Shown here: positions 47,916 to 56,402 of the stretch, in pieces | How positions within the stretch are numbered: position 1 is the stretch's first letter | Layout: each line of letters starts with the position of its first letter | Assembly: GCA_026005075.1 (NCBI GenBank) | Contig: BPKJ01000001.1 | Location: 496,001 to 560,000 of the forward strand | Length of the DNA: 64,000 bases | Source: Lysobacteraceae bacterium | GTDB lineage: Bacteria; Pseudomonadota; Gammaproteobacteria; Xanthomonadales; Xanthomonadaceae | Direction: 5' to 3' | The notes under the pieces: generated by a model | Seen by the model: only the letters and a program-made list of their open reading frames with translations | Databases searched by the model: none | What the model was told of the DNA's origin: nothing | Program-made: the position numbers and the translations under genes

Positions 47916-48830
47916 ATGGACCCGCACGTGCCTCCGGACGCCCCCAACCAGGACACCCTGCTGCGCTTCCTGCTGGCCCGCAACGGTGTGCGCGGGGTGC
48001 TGGTCTCGCTGGACGAGGTCTGGCAGGAGATCCGTGCCCGCGGCAGCTATCCCGAATCGCTCGCCGGGCTGCTCGGCGAGGCGACCTCGGCCGCGGCGCT
48101 GTTCACCGGTCACATCAAGGTGGAGGGCCGGCTTTCCGTGCAGTTCAAGGGCCGCGGCGCACTGCGCACGCTGTTCGCCGAGTGCACGCACGAGGGCAGG
48201 CTGCGCGGCATCGCACTCTGGCAGCCGCCCCTGCCCGAGCCGCTCGATCTTGCCCATCTCGGCGAGGACGCCGTGCTGGCCATCACCATCGAGGGCGCGG
48301 CAAGGCAAGGCCGCGAGGGCCTGCGCCAGCAGGGCCTGGTCGCCGTCGGCCAGGCGACGCTGGCGCGCGCCTTCGAGGACTATTTCCTGCAGTCCGAGCA
48401 GCTGCCGACCCGCTTGCTGCTGGCGGCGGACGCCCGCCGGGCCCGCGGCCTGATGCTCCAGGTCCTGCCGGACTCGCTGCGCGACGAGGACGCATGGCCG
48501 CGGACCCAGGCGCTGTTCGACACCCTCGGCCGTACCGAGCTGCTCGAGACCGAGCCCGAGCTGCTGCTGCACCGCCTGTTCCACGAGGAGGCGCCGGAGC
48601 TGCTCTCGCGTCGCGCGCTCGCCTTCGGATGCAGCTGCTCGCGAGAACGGGTGGCGGGCATGCTGCTCGCGCTCGGGCACGAGGAGGCACGCAGCGCGCT
48701 CGAGCCCGCCACCGGCGTGCTCGACGTGCGATGCGAGTTCTGCGGCCAGCGCTACCTGTTCGATGCGGTCGATCTCGAGCAGCTGTTCGCCGGGGGTGGC
48801 ATCGACCCGGCGACGCCCACCACCCACTGA
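47916..48830 (+). CDS. hslO: Hsp33 redox-regulated chaperone
   Basis: Hsp33 is a cytosolic holdase activated by oxidation of its zinc-binding cysteines. The 304-aa protein has the N-terminal region with AAALFTGHIKVEGRLSVQFKG (read in parts) and the zinc site as C-x-C (FGCSCSRERV) and C-x2-C (VRCEFCGQRYLF). ATG 47916 is the best start; no strong Shine-Dalgarno is seen. Confidence 0.94.
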   Translation: MDPHVPPDAPNQDTLLRFLLARNGVRGVLVSLDEVWQEIRARGSYPESLAGLLGEATSAAALFTGHIKVEGRLSVQFKGRGALRTLFAECTHEGRLRGIALWQPPLPEPLDLAHLGEDAVLAITIEGAARQGREGLRQQGLVAVGQATLARAFEDYFLQSEQLPTRLLLAADARRARGLMLQVLPDSLRDEDAWPRTQALFDTLGRTELLETEPELLLHRLFHEEAPELLSRRALAFGCSCSRERVAGMLLALGHEEARSALEPATGVLDVRCEFCGQRYLFDAVDLEQLFAGGGIDPATPTTH

Positions 48831-48848
48831 ACCCCCGGCAGCCACGCC

Positions 48849-51800
48849 TCAGCCGCGCTCGGCAGGCACCCCCAGCTGCGAACCGGGCGCCCCGGACTGC
48901 AGCAGCTCGTGCAGCGGGAGCGGCGGCGAGAAAAGGAATCCCTGGCCCATGGTGCAGCCCATGCGGCGCACCTGTTCCAGCTGCCCGACACGCTCGATGC
49001 CCTCGGCCACCACCGCAAGGCCGAGGGCGCGCCCCAGACCGCACACCGCATTCAGCACCGCGTGGGCATTCCCGCCGTCCTGCTGGTCGAGCCCGGCCAC
49101 GAAGGAACGGTCCACCTTCAGCACCTGCAGCGGAAACTGGTGCAGGTAGCTGAGCGAGGAATAGCCGGTCCCGAAGTCGTCGAGCGCCAGCCCGACCCCT
49201 TGCGCGGCCAGGTCCCGCATCATCGCCCGCGCCATGTCCGGCTCCTCGATCAGGATCCTCTCGGTGATCTCGAGGTGCAGCCCCCGCGGCGGAAACGCGT
49301 AGCGTTCCATGAGCTGCAGCAGCCTCGCGACGAATCCCGGGCTGCGGAAATGCCGCCCACCTACGTTGATGGTGACGAAACGGCCGTCGGCCACCAGCGC
49401 CCGGGACTGCGCAAGCGTGAGCTCGAACACCTGCCAGTCCATGGCCTCGGAAAGCCCGCTCTCCTCGGCCGTGGCCAGGAACTCGCCGGGCGCGAGCAGG
49501 CCATGCTGGGGATGCCGCCAGCGCATCAGCGCCTCGTAGCCGACGACGGCGCCGTCCTCGAGACGAACCAGCGGCTGGAACACCGGCTCGAACTCGCAGC
49601 GTCCCAGCGCGCGGCGCAGGTTGGCCTCGAGCTCCATCCGGTGGAGCGCCTCCCTGCGCAGCGCATCGTCGAACAGCTCCGCACACCGCCGTCCCCTGGC
49701 CTTGGCCCGGTACAGGGCGACGTCCGCATCCCGCAGCAATTCCTCGGGGTGCGCATAAAGCGGCCGCGCGACGGCGATGCCGACACTGGTCGAAGTGAAC
49801 AGCTCCTTGCCGAGTACCCGAACCGGCTCGTCCAGCACCTCGATGATCCGGCCCGCCAGCCGCACCGCTTCCTCGTCCTCGTCGACCGCCTCCAGCAGCA
49901 CGGCGAACTCGTCGCCGCCCAGCCGCGCGACCAGCGCGGCCGCACCGGCGACCGCCCGCAGCCGCCTTGCGACTTCCTTGAGCAGCTCGTCACCCACGAG
50001 GTGCCCGACCGAGTCGTTGATCACCTTGAAGCGGTCGAGGTCGAGGAAGAGCACCGCGAAACGCTCGTGGTAGCGGCGCTGGTAGCGTGTGAGCAGTTCG
50101 GCGAGGCGGGCCAGGAAGGTGGTGCGGTTCGGCAGGCCGGTGAGGGCGTCGTGGGTGGCCGCGTATTGCAGCTCGCGCTCGAAGCGCTCACGTTCGGCGA
50201 TCTGCCGGCGCAGGTCACGGTTGGCGGCGAACAGCGCCGCGGTCCGTTCCTCCACCCTGCGCTCCAGCTCGGCGTTGGCCGCGCGCAGCCGCTCCGCGGT
50301 GCGCTTGCGCTGCATGGCGTTGCCGATGTGGTAGCCGACGAAGGTGAGGATTTCGAGGTCACGCTGGCCGTAGCCGTGAAGGTGGTCGTAGCTCTGCACC
50401 GCGAGCACGCCGACCACCCCGGAGTCGCAGATCAGGGGCACGCCCATCCAGCTGGTGGCGCGTGATCCGGACCCCTGCACCTCGCCGCTGGCGATCAATG
50501 CATCGATGGCCGCGCGATCGGCGAGCAGCGGCTTTCCGGTGCGCAGCACGTACTCGGTCAGGCCGCGCCCGAGCCGGCGCCGCGGCCGGCTGGCATCGCG
50601 CTCGTCGACCGAGTAGGGAAACTCCAGCGCGGTCCCGTCCTCCGAGAGGGTCGCGATGTAGAGGTTCGCGGCATAGAGCAGGCGCGCGATGACCCGATGG
50701 GTGGCGGCATGGAACTCGTCCAGCGAGACCTCGGAGGCCCCGAGCTCGGCGATCCGGAACAGGCAGGCCTGCAGCAGTTCCCCCCGCTGCCGCTCCTCGA
50801 CCTCCGCCCGCAGTGCCCGGTTGGCCTCCCGCAACTCCTGGGTGCGCTCCAGCACACGGCGCTCCAGCTCGGCCTGTGTCCAGCGTCTTTGCAGTGCCGC
50901 GCCGAGGTGCTGCGCGACGAAGCCGAGCAGCAGCCGCTCCTGCTCCCCGTAGCGGTACTCGGGCTCGTAGCTCTGCACCACCACCGCGCCGAAGACCTCT
51001 CCCGCGAAGCTCAGCGGCACACCCAGCCAGTCGATGGCGCTCGGACCCAGGGCCTCGCCGGGCGGTGCGTCCTGCGGAAGACCGATCTGGAGCGCGATCA
51101 GCTCGGACGGCCCCATCAGGGTCTCGCCGGTCGTGAGCACATGCACGGCGAGCGAGCCTTTCAGCTCGGAGAGCGTGAAGACCTGATCCGGCCGAGGCGC
51201 CCTGTCGCGATGCCGCTGGTCCCGGAAGTACGGAAAATGGACATCCCCGCTGTATCGGTCGCGCAGGACGACGAAAAAGTTCTCGGCATACATCAACCCG
51301 GCGACGATGCCGTGGGTGATGGCGAGGATCTCCGCAAGATCGCGGTTGGAGGCAGCGAGGTCGGCGATGGCGAACAGCGAGCGCTGCACGCGCTCGGCCT
51401 CGGCCAGCCTCTCGACGGCCCGATGGAGACGCTCGAGTTCGAGCGCAGCGGGAAGGCGATGCGCAAGCAGGCCCGCGGCACGCTCCAGCATGCCAGGATC
51501 CACGCGACCTTCCTCGGCCAGGATCAGCAGGACCGCGAGATGCTGGTCGAGCAGGGCAACCGGCTGCGCCCATCGTCCTCGCTCCTGCAGGGGGCGCTGC
51601 TCGATGGCCGCCTCCCGGGCGAGGCTGCGATCGTCCTCCGCAACCGCAAGACCATGGCTGGTCAGCAAGCGGAAGCCGCTTGCATCGGTCACCCAGAGCT
51701 GGACGGCCCGCGCCGCCAGGCGGCGCCTCGCCCAGCTCCATACCGATTCGCCAAGTTCCGCCACGCTGGTCCCGGACAGCAGCAGGTCCGCCCTGCCGAA

Positions 51801-51854
51801 GCCGGCAGCAGGCCGGACAGGGGTTGTCGTGATCGCTGCCACCGGTGAACGCAT
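48849..51854 (-). CDS. GAF-GAF-GGDEF-EAL cyclic-di-GMP protein
   Basis: The ~1000-aa soluble protein has an N-terminal sensory part, two GAF-like domains (about 170-320 and 400-540) each followed by a coiled coil, a diguanylate cyclase domain with intact GGDEF (LGGDEFAVLL, ~648) and a phosphodiesterase domain with intact EAL (GYEALMRWRH, ~773), DDFGTGYSS (~888) and VVAEGIE. Both catalytic motifs look active. The inhibitory RxxD site upstream of GGDEF is absent. No membrane helix is seen. ATG 51854 is a choice among several weak starts. Confidence 0.9.
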   Translation of the reverse strand: MRSPVAAITTTPVRPAAGFGRADLLLSGTSVAELGESVWSWARRRLAARAVQLWVTDASGFRLLTSHGLAVAEDDRSLAREAAIEQRPLQERGRWAQPVALLDQHLAVLLILAEEGRVDPGMLERAAGLLAHRLPAALELERLHRAVERLAEAERVQRSLFAIADLAASNRDLAEILAITHGIVAGLMYAENFFVVLRDRYSGDVHFPYFRDQRHRDRAPRPDQVFTLSELKGSLAVHVLTTGETLMGPSELIALQIGLPQDAPPGEALGPSAIDWLGVPLSFAGEVFGAVVVQSYEPEYRYGEQERLLLGFVAQHLGAALQRRWTQAELERRVLERTQELREANRALRAEVEERQRGELLQACLFRIAELGASEVSLDEFHAATHRVIARLLYAANLYIATLSEDGTALEFPYSVDERDASRPRRRLGRGLTEYVLRTGKPLLADRAAIDALIASGEVQGSGSRATSWMGVPLICDSGVVGVLAVQSYDHLHGYGQRDLEILTFVGYHIGNAMQRKRTAERLRAANAELERRVEERTAALFAANRDLRRQIAERERFERELQYAATHDALTGLPNRTTFLARLAELLTRYQRRYHERFAVLFLDLDRFKVINDSVGHLVGDELLKEVARRLRAVAGAAALVARLGGDEFAVLLEAVDEDEEAVRLAGRIIEVLDEPVRVLGKELFTSTSVGIAVARPLYAHPEELLRDADVALYRAKARGRRCAELFDDALRREALHRMELEANLRRALGRCEFEPVFQPLVRLEDGAVVGYEALMRWRHPQHGLLAPGEFLATAEESGLSEAMDWQVFELTLAQSRALVADGRFVTINVGGRHFRSPGFVARLLQLMERYAFPPRGLHLEITERILIEEPDMARAMMRDLAAQGVGLALDDFGTGYSSLSYLHQFPLQVLKVDRSFVAGLDQQDGGNAHAVLNAVCGLGRALGLAVVAEGIERVGQLEQVRRMGCTMGQGFLFSPPLPLHELLQSGAPGSQLGVPAERG

Positions 51855-52129
51855 ACCCAGCCTGGCCAAGGCTGGCAGTCTATCCCGAACCCGCCGCCGA
51901 CGCTGCAAGGACGCCCCCGGGCTCGCCACCGCCTGCGCGGCGCCTCGGCGCCACAGCGATCGACACCCTGAACCTCGTCCCCCACGGCGCTGGAGAAATC
52001 CCCACAAACGGGGGAAAAACGGTTAACCTATGGTTAAGACGATCCCGCCTCCCCGACCGGCCCCGGGAACCCCATGCCGGCGTGGCGGTCGGACCTTCCG
52101 CACCCCTTCCGCAACAACCGGTCGCACCC

Positions 52130-53020
52130 ATGGCTCCCCGGCCACTGCTCCTCGCCCTGCTGACCCTCGCCTGCTGCGCCGCGGGCCCTGCGCGCGCGGA
52201 CGGCGAAGGGCACGGGCTGCTGTCGCAGGAAGCGACCGGCGCCAGTCCGCTGCAGCGTCTGATCCTCAGCCCGCGGCAGGTCTCGCCCGCTGCCTACCGC
52301 GGCGCGGATTCCCGCAGCCCGGGCTTCCCGCAGCTCGAGATCGGCCCCGGGCTCGGTCTGCTTTGCGATGCCGGATACGGCATCACCGCGGCCTTCGCCG
52401 ATCTCGACCAGCACTGCCTGCTGGCGCGCCTCGACGAGGGACGGTGGTCGCTGGGACAGGTCGACGCCCTCTCCCTGCGGTCGGTCGCCACGCTCGAACT
52501 GGGCAAGACGCCTCTCGACCTGCACCTCGGGCTGTCCTGGCTGCAAGGCCGGCCCGAAAGGCCAGGCACCTTCGCTTTCCATGGCTTCTCGCCGCTCGCG
52601 CCCGGCGTGCCGGACGAGGTGGCCGCGGTGCGCGGTCTCGGCATCGAAGCCGGCGCGACCTACTGGGCGCACGACCGCAGCTGGATCCGCGTCATCGGCC
52701 GCAACAGCCGTTTCGAGACCCAGGGCTGGAATCAGGGCCCGCCCCTGCTCTGGAACGCGCAAAGCCTGAGCCTCGACGCCGGGCTCGGTGCCTTCAGCGG
52801 CAACCTGACCGGGCGACGCACCCGCATCCCCAGCCTCGACCGCAGTTGGGTGGATCTCGACATCGGGGTGACCTGGCGCACGCCGTGGTCGGCCAGCCTC
52901 ACCGTCGGCGCGCGCAACCTGCTCGCTCCGGCCGAGGCACTGCGCCCGGACCTCCGTCCGGCCGAGGACAAGGCGACCGAGGCCCGCACGCCCTACGTCC
53001 GCTACGAGCAGGACCTCTAG
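52130..53020 (+). CDS. exported hypothetical protein, probable outer-membrane beta-barrel
   Basis: The 296-aa protein has a signal peptide (APRPLLLALLTLACCAAGPARA), then alternating polar/hydrophobic strands and a C-terminus TPYVRYEQDL resembling the closing strand of TonB receptors (this window's receptor ends VPYVRYTQNF). I read it as a small outer-membrane barrel of unknown function. ATG 52130 is chosen for the signal peptide. The 275 bp upstream (51855-52129), shared with the divergent GGDEF-EAL gene, has no other gene. Confidence 0.68.
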   Translation: MAPRPLLLALLTLACCAAGPARADGEGHGLLSQEATGASPLQRLILSPRQVSPAAYRGADSRSPGFPQLEIGPGLGLLCDAGYGITAAFADLDQHCLLARLDEGRWSLGQVDALSLRSVATLELGKTPLDLHLGLSWLQGRPERPGTFAFHGFSPLAPGVPDEVAAVRGLGIEAGATYWAHDRSWIRVIGRNSRFETQGWNQGPPLLWNAQSLSLDAGLGAFSGNLTGRRTRIPSLDRSWVDLDIGVTWRTPWSASLTVGARNLLAPAEALRPDLRPAEDKATEARTPYVRYEQDL

Positions 53021-53041
53021 CCGCCCGGCCACCCCCGAGCG

Positions 53042-54053
53042 CTAGCCGGCATCCCGGGCCACGAGGCTCCAGCCGGCGATCTCGCCAGGCCTGAACAGCA
53101 GCACGCCCGTCTGCACCTTGGAGTCCGGACAGTGGCGCAAGCCATGCGCGCAGGCCCTGCTCGTCGAGGGCGTGTTCCACCAGCTCGCGCTGGCGGAGCA
53201 ACGCACGCTCGAACTCCCTCTGCCAGGCCTCCAGCCGCTGCCGCGCCGCGCGCTCGCCCTCCTGTCTGGCCTGCCCGAGGATGGCCATGAGGGCATCGCG
53301 GGTCTCCACCAGCAGATCCGGGAAGCGGGCGCCTTGCACCCGCGCCTCGAGCCGCTGCAGACAGCCGTTGAAGCGCGCGCGGCGGTCGTTCGCATCCGCA
53401 TCGGCACGCAGGGCCCGCCGCCCCTCCTCGCTTCCGGCCAGGGCCATGGCCGGAATGAGCTGCTCTGCCAGGCGAACCAGGCCGACCTCGTCCAGCCACC
53501 TGGCATGCTCGATCTCCTCGCGGGCGATCCGCGCCGGCAGGCCCTCGGCATGATGCAGGACCGCCGCCATGCAGCCGCCGGGGGCGAGAACCCGGCGCAG
53601 CTCTGCGGCGGCAGCCACGCCTACGTACTCCACCCCGTACTGGCTCATGCACAGGTCGAAGGATCCCGCGTCAAAGGGCAGCATCGCCACATCGACGCCT
53701 GCATGGATGCGGATTCTCGACGCGAGCGTCTGCGACAGGCCGCGCAGCCAGGGCGGATCGACTTCGGCCAGGTCCACCGCGTCGATGCGGATCGCCGAGC
53801 CGGCAAAGGCCGGCGAGGTGGCCAGCAGGTGGCTGAGCGGGGCGTTGCCGCAGCAGGCGTCCAGCACCCTTGCGTGGCTCGGCAGGGCGGCAAAGCGGGC
53901 CCGCCAGAAATCGCTCAGGGGGCCGGCGTAGTTGCCGCTGAAGCTGCCGGCGCAGGAGTGCAGGGCACCCTGGCGCCAATAGCTGCTCCAGCTGTCGATG
54001 CGCGCCTCGCGCGCGGGCGCCTGGGGCGGGCCGGGAGGGGGAATGCGGTGCAT
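53042..54053 (-). pseudogene. SAM-dependent methyltransferase, one frameshift near the 3' end
   Basis: The protein has a class I methyltransferase core: VLDACCGNAPLSHLLA (motif I), IDAVDLAEVDP, MLPFDAGSFDLCMSQYGVEYV and VLAPGGCMAAVLHH. A helical C-terminal half rich in Arg and Glu follows. The frame breaks near 53120; removing one base joins LAPLSGL to KVQTGVLLFRPGEIAGW and gives 336 aa with a clean end. The substrate is unknown. It is divergent from the TPR-sulfotransferase (87 bp gap), suggesting shared regulation. A single-base sequence error is the likeliest cause of the break. Confidence 0.78.
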
Positions 54054-54140
54054 GGTCGGGTCCGGGGCTGGGCAGGTGCAGACTACCCAAGAACGGCGCC
54101 GGGCCCAAACCGGCAACCGAGCTCACGTACAATCCGCCGC

Positions 54141-55715
54141 ATGAACAACCCCAACGCGGCCGCCGGCATCCCGCCTCTGTTCCGGCAATTTCTCGAGATC
54201 GAGCAATGCATCGCCAGCGGTCGCCTGACCCAGGCCAGCCAGCAGGTCGATGCGCTCCTGAGGCAGTCACCGGGGCTGGTGCCCGCCCTGCTGTTCAAGG
54301 CCGAGCTGGAGCTGGCTGCAGGGCGTAACGCGAGTGCAAGGCAACGGGTCGGCCAGGCGCTGGCCGGCAGGCTCGACAGCCCGCGCACGGCCATCCACCT
54401 GCTGCGCGTGCTCGCCAGCCTGTCCGAGTCCTCGACCATGCTGGAGGTCGTGGCCCAGCTGCCGCCACCGATGTGGGATTCGGCCAAGTCGCTGGCCGAG
54501 GTGGCGCAGGAGTTGAGCGTGGTGGGCGCCTACGAGGCCGCGCGCGAGTTCGCCGAGGCGGCGGTGGCACGCGACCCCAACCATCCACCCAGCCTCTACA
54601 TCCTGGCCACGGTGGAACTGTTCTACGGCCGGCTCGACCGCGCCGCCGAGCTCTGCCAACGCTGCCTGCGCTGGGTGCCGGAGGACCCCGGCACGCACTG
54701 GCTGCTGTCCCGACTCAGGCAGCCCGATCCCGGACCGCGCATCGACCGCATCCGAAAGCTGCTCGACCGTGGTCCGGACGTGCACGCCGAGTACTGGCTC
54801 GCCTACGCCCTGCACAACGAGCTCCACGACCTCGGTGACTTCGAGGCGGCGTGGGAGGCGCTGGAACGTGGCTGCCGCGCCAAGCGCTCCACGCTGGCGT
54901 ACGACCCCAAGGCCGCAGATGCGCTGTTCGACGCACTGCTGCGCTGGACCCGTGAGGAGGTGGAGCGCGACGACGGATTTGCCGGCACCGACCTGCGGCC
55001 GGTCTTCGTGATCGGCCTGCACCGTTCGGGCACCACCCTGACCGAGCAGATCCTCGCCGGCCACCCGGAAGTCGCGGCCGGCGGCGAGACCTACGACATC
55101 CGTGCGCAGCTGCGCCGGGCGAGCGGACTGCACTACCCCGGCGAGCTGGACCGCAGGGTGGTGGAGGTCCGCGATCGCCTGCCCTATGCGAAGATCGGCG
55201 AGGCCTACCTGCGCGGCATGGCGTGGCGCGCGCGCGGCAAGGGGATCGTCACCGACAAGCTGCCCTCCAACTACTTCAACGTCGGCTTCATCGCCCGCGC
55301 AATCCCCGAGGCCCGCTTCATCCACCTCAACCGCGATCCGGTGGCGGTGGGCCTGTCCAGCCTGCGCACGCTCTTCTCGCACGCCTGCCCCTACTCCTAC
55401 GACCAGCAGGAGTTCATCGCCCACTACCGCAACTACCAGCGGCTGATGGACCACTGGCGCAGGCTGCTCCCCGACCGTCTGCTGGACGTCCAGTACGACG
55501 ATCTGGTGCGCGACCCGGAAGCCACCGCCACCCGCATCGCACGCTTCGTCGGACTCGAGTTCCACCCGTCCATGCTGGAGGTGGGCCGCAAGCGCGAGGC
55601 CGTGGCGACCGCGAGCAGCGTGATGATGCGCGACGGCATCCGCCGTGACCGAGGCAGCGTCTGGAAGGCCTACGCACGGCAGCTGCAGCCGATCATCGAC
55701 GCCCTCGGCAGCTAG
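54141..55715 (+). CDS. TPR-repeat sulfotransferase
   Basis: The 524-aa protein has N-terminal TPR-like helical repeats (about residues 15-270). The sulfotransferase domain begins at FVIGLHRSGTTLTEQIL (~288-305), whose RSGTT is the 5'-phosphosulfate-binding loop of PAPS enzymes. The 3'-phosphate segment is in IHLNRDPVAVGLSSLRTLF. No signal peptide is seen. It converges on a 2OG-Fe(II) oxygenase and resembles the second TPR-sulfotransferase beyond it. Acceptor unknown. Confidence 0.85.
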   Translation: MNNPNAAAGIPPLFRQFLEIEQCIASGRLTQASQQVDALLRQSPGLVPALLFKAELELAAGRNASARQRVGQALAGRLDSPRTAIHLLRVLASLSESSTMLEVVAQLPPPMWDSAKSLAEVAQELSVVGAYEAAREFAEAAVARDPNHPPSLYILATVELFYGRLDRAAELCQRCLRWVPEDPGTHWLLSRLRQPDPGPRIDRIRKLLDRGPDVHAEYWLAYALHNELHDLGDFEAAWEALERGCRAKRSTLAYDPKAADALFDALLRWTREEVERDDGFAGTDLRPVFVIGLHRSGTTLTEQILAGHPEVAAGGETYDIRAQLRRASGLHYPGELDRRVVEVRDRLPYAKIGEAYLRGMAWRARGKGIVTDKLPSNYFNVGFIARAIPEARFIHLNRDPVAVGLSSLRTLFSHACPYSYDQQEFIAHYRNYQRLMDHWRRLLPDRLLDVQYDDLVRDPEATATRIARFVGLEFHPSMLEVGRKREAVATASSVMMRDGIRRDRGSVWKAYARQLQPIIDALGS

Positions 55716-55721
55716 GGCGCA

Positions 55722-56402
55722 TCAGCCCACCGGCACGTCGGCCGGTCGTGCACCCTCGAGGCGGAAGCGGACATTGAAGGCCACCGTGATGCGCAGGTCG
55801 TCGCCCTCGTAGGGCAGGACCTCGTGGATCAGCCACGACGGAAACAGCAGCAGGTCGCCGGCGGTGAGTCGTACCATCCTCGGCCCCATCGCGAACGGCG
55901 GCTTCATGTGGGCGATGCCGTAGTCGATGTACATGGTGCTGGTGGCGAAGGGATTGAGGATCGAGAACTGCCCGCTGCGGCTCTCGGGGTCGTCCCCCTC
56001 GTGGCACACGCAGTAGACCCCCGACCACGAGTGCATCGGGTGGTTGTGCGCGCCGAAGTAGCCGCCCCTGCGGGTGACGTGGAACCAGGCCTCGGTGGCG
56101 GTATGCAGCCGACGCAGGGTGGCCTGATCGTAGCCATTGAGCTCGGCCACGGTGCGGTACACCGCAGCCAGGCAGAAGTCGCGCAGGCGGCGGACGCAAT
56201 CCTGGGGCCAGTCGAACAAACGGAAGTTGCTCTCGAACAGGGCCTCGTTGCGATGCACGAAGGGATCCGGGTTGCGGTACCGATCGCCCTCGGCCGCCTT
56301 GGCCACGAACAGCTCGCGGAGCTCGCGGTTGAGCCCGTCGCAGTCGGGCATCCGCGTGGTGACCACGGGAATGGCGAACGCCGTGTTGACCTGGATCTTC
56401 AT
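55722..56402 (-). CDS. putative 2OG-Fe(II) oxygenase
   Basis: The 226-aa protein fits the TIGR02466-type putative 2OG-Fe(II) oxygenase family. Candidate iron ligands are in GAHNHPMHSWSGVY (H119/H121/H124) and His193 in FPSWLIHEVLPYEG; Arg204 in DDLRITVAFN could bind 2-oxoglutarate. It would hydroxylate or otherwise oxidise an unknown substrate. ATG 56402 overlaps the TGA of the second TPR-sulfotransferase, so these two are translationally coupled. Confidence 0.82.
   Translation of the reverse strand: MKIQVNTAFAIPVVTTRMPDCDGLNRELRELFVAKAAEGDRYRNPDPFVHRNEALFESNFRLFDWPQDCVRRLRDFCLAAVYRTVAELNGYDQATLRRLHTATEAWFHVTRRGGYFGAHNHPMHSWSGVYCVCHEGDDPESRSGQFSILNPFATSTMYIDYGIAHMKPPFAMGPRMVRLTAGDLLLFPSWLIHEVLPYEGDDLRITVAFNVRFRLEGARPADVPVG

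Noticed and set aside
52018..52038. GGTTAA repeated twice before the barrel-like gene as an operator or origin box
   Set aside because: Two short copies 11 bp apart are too little evidence, and no matching promoter spacing was found.
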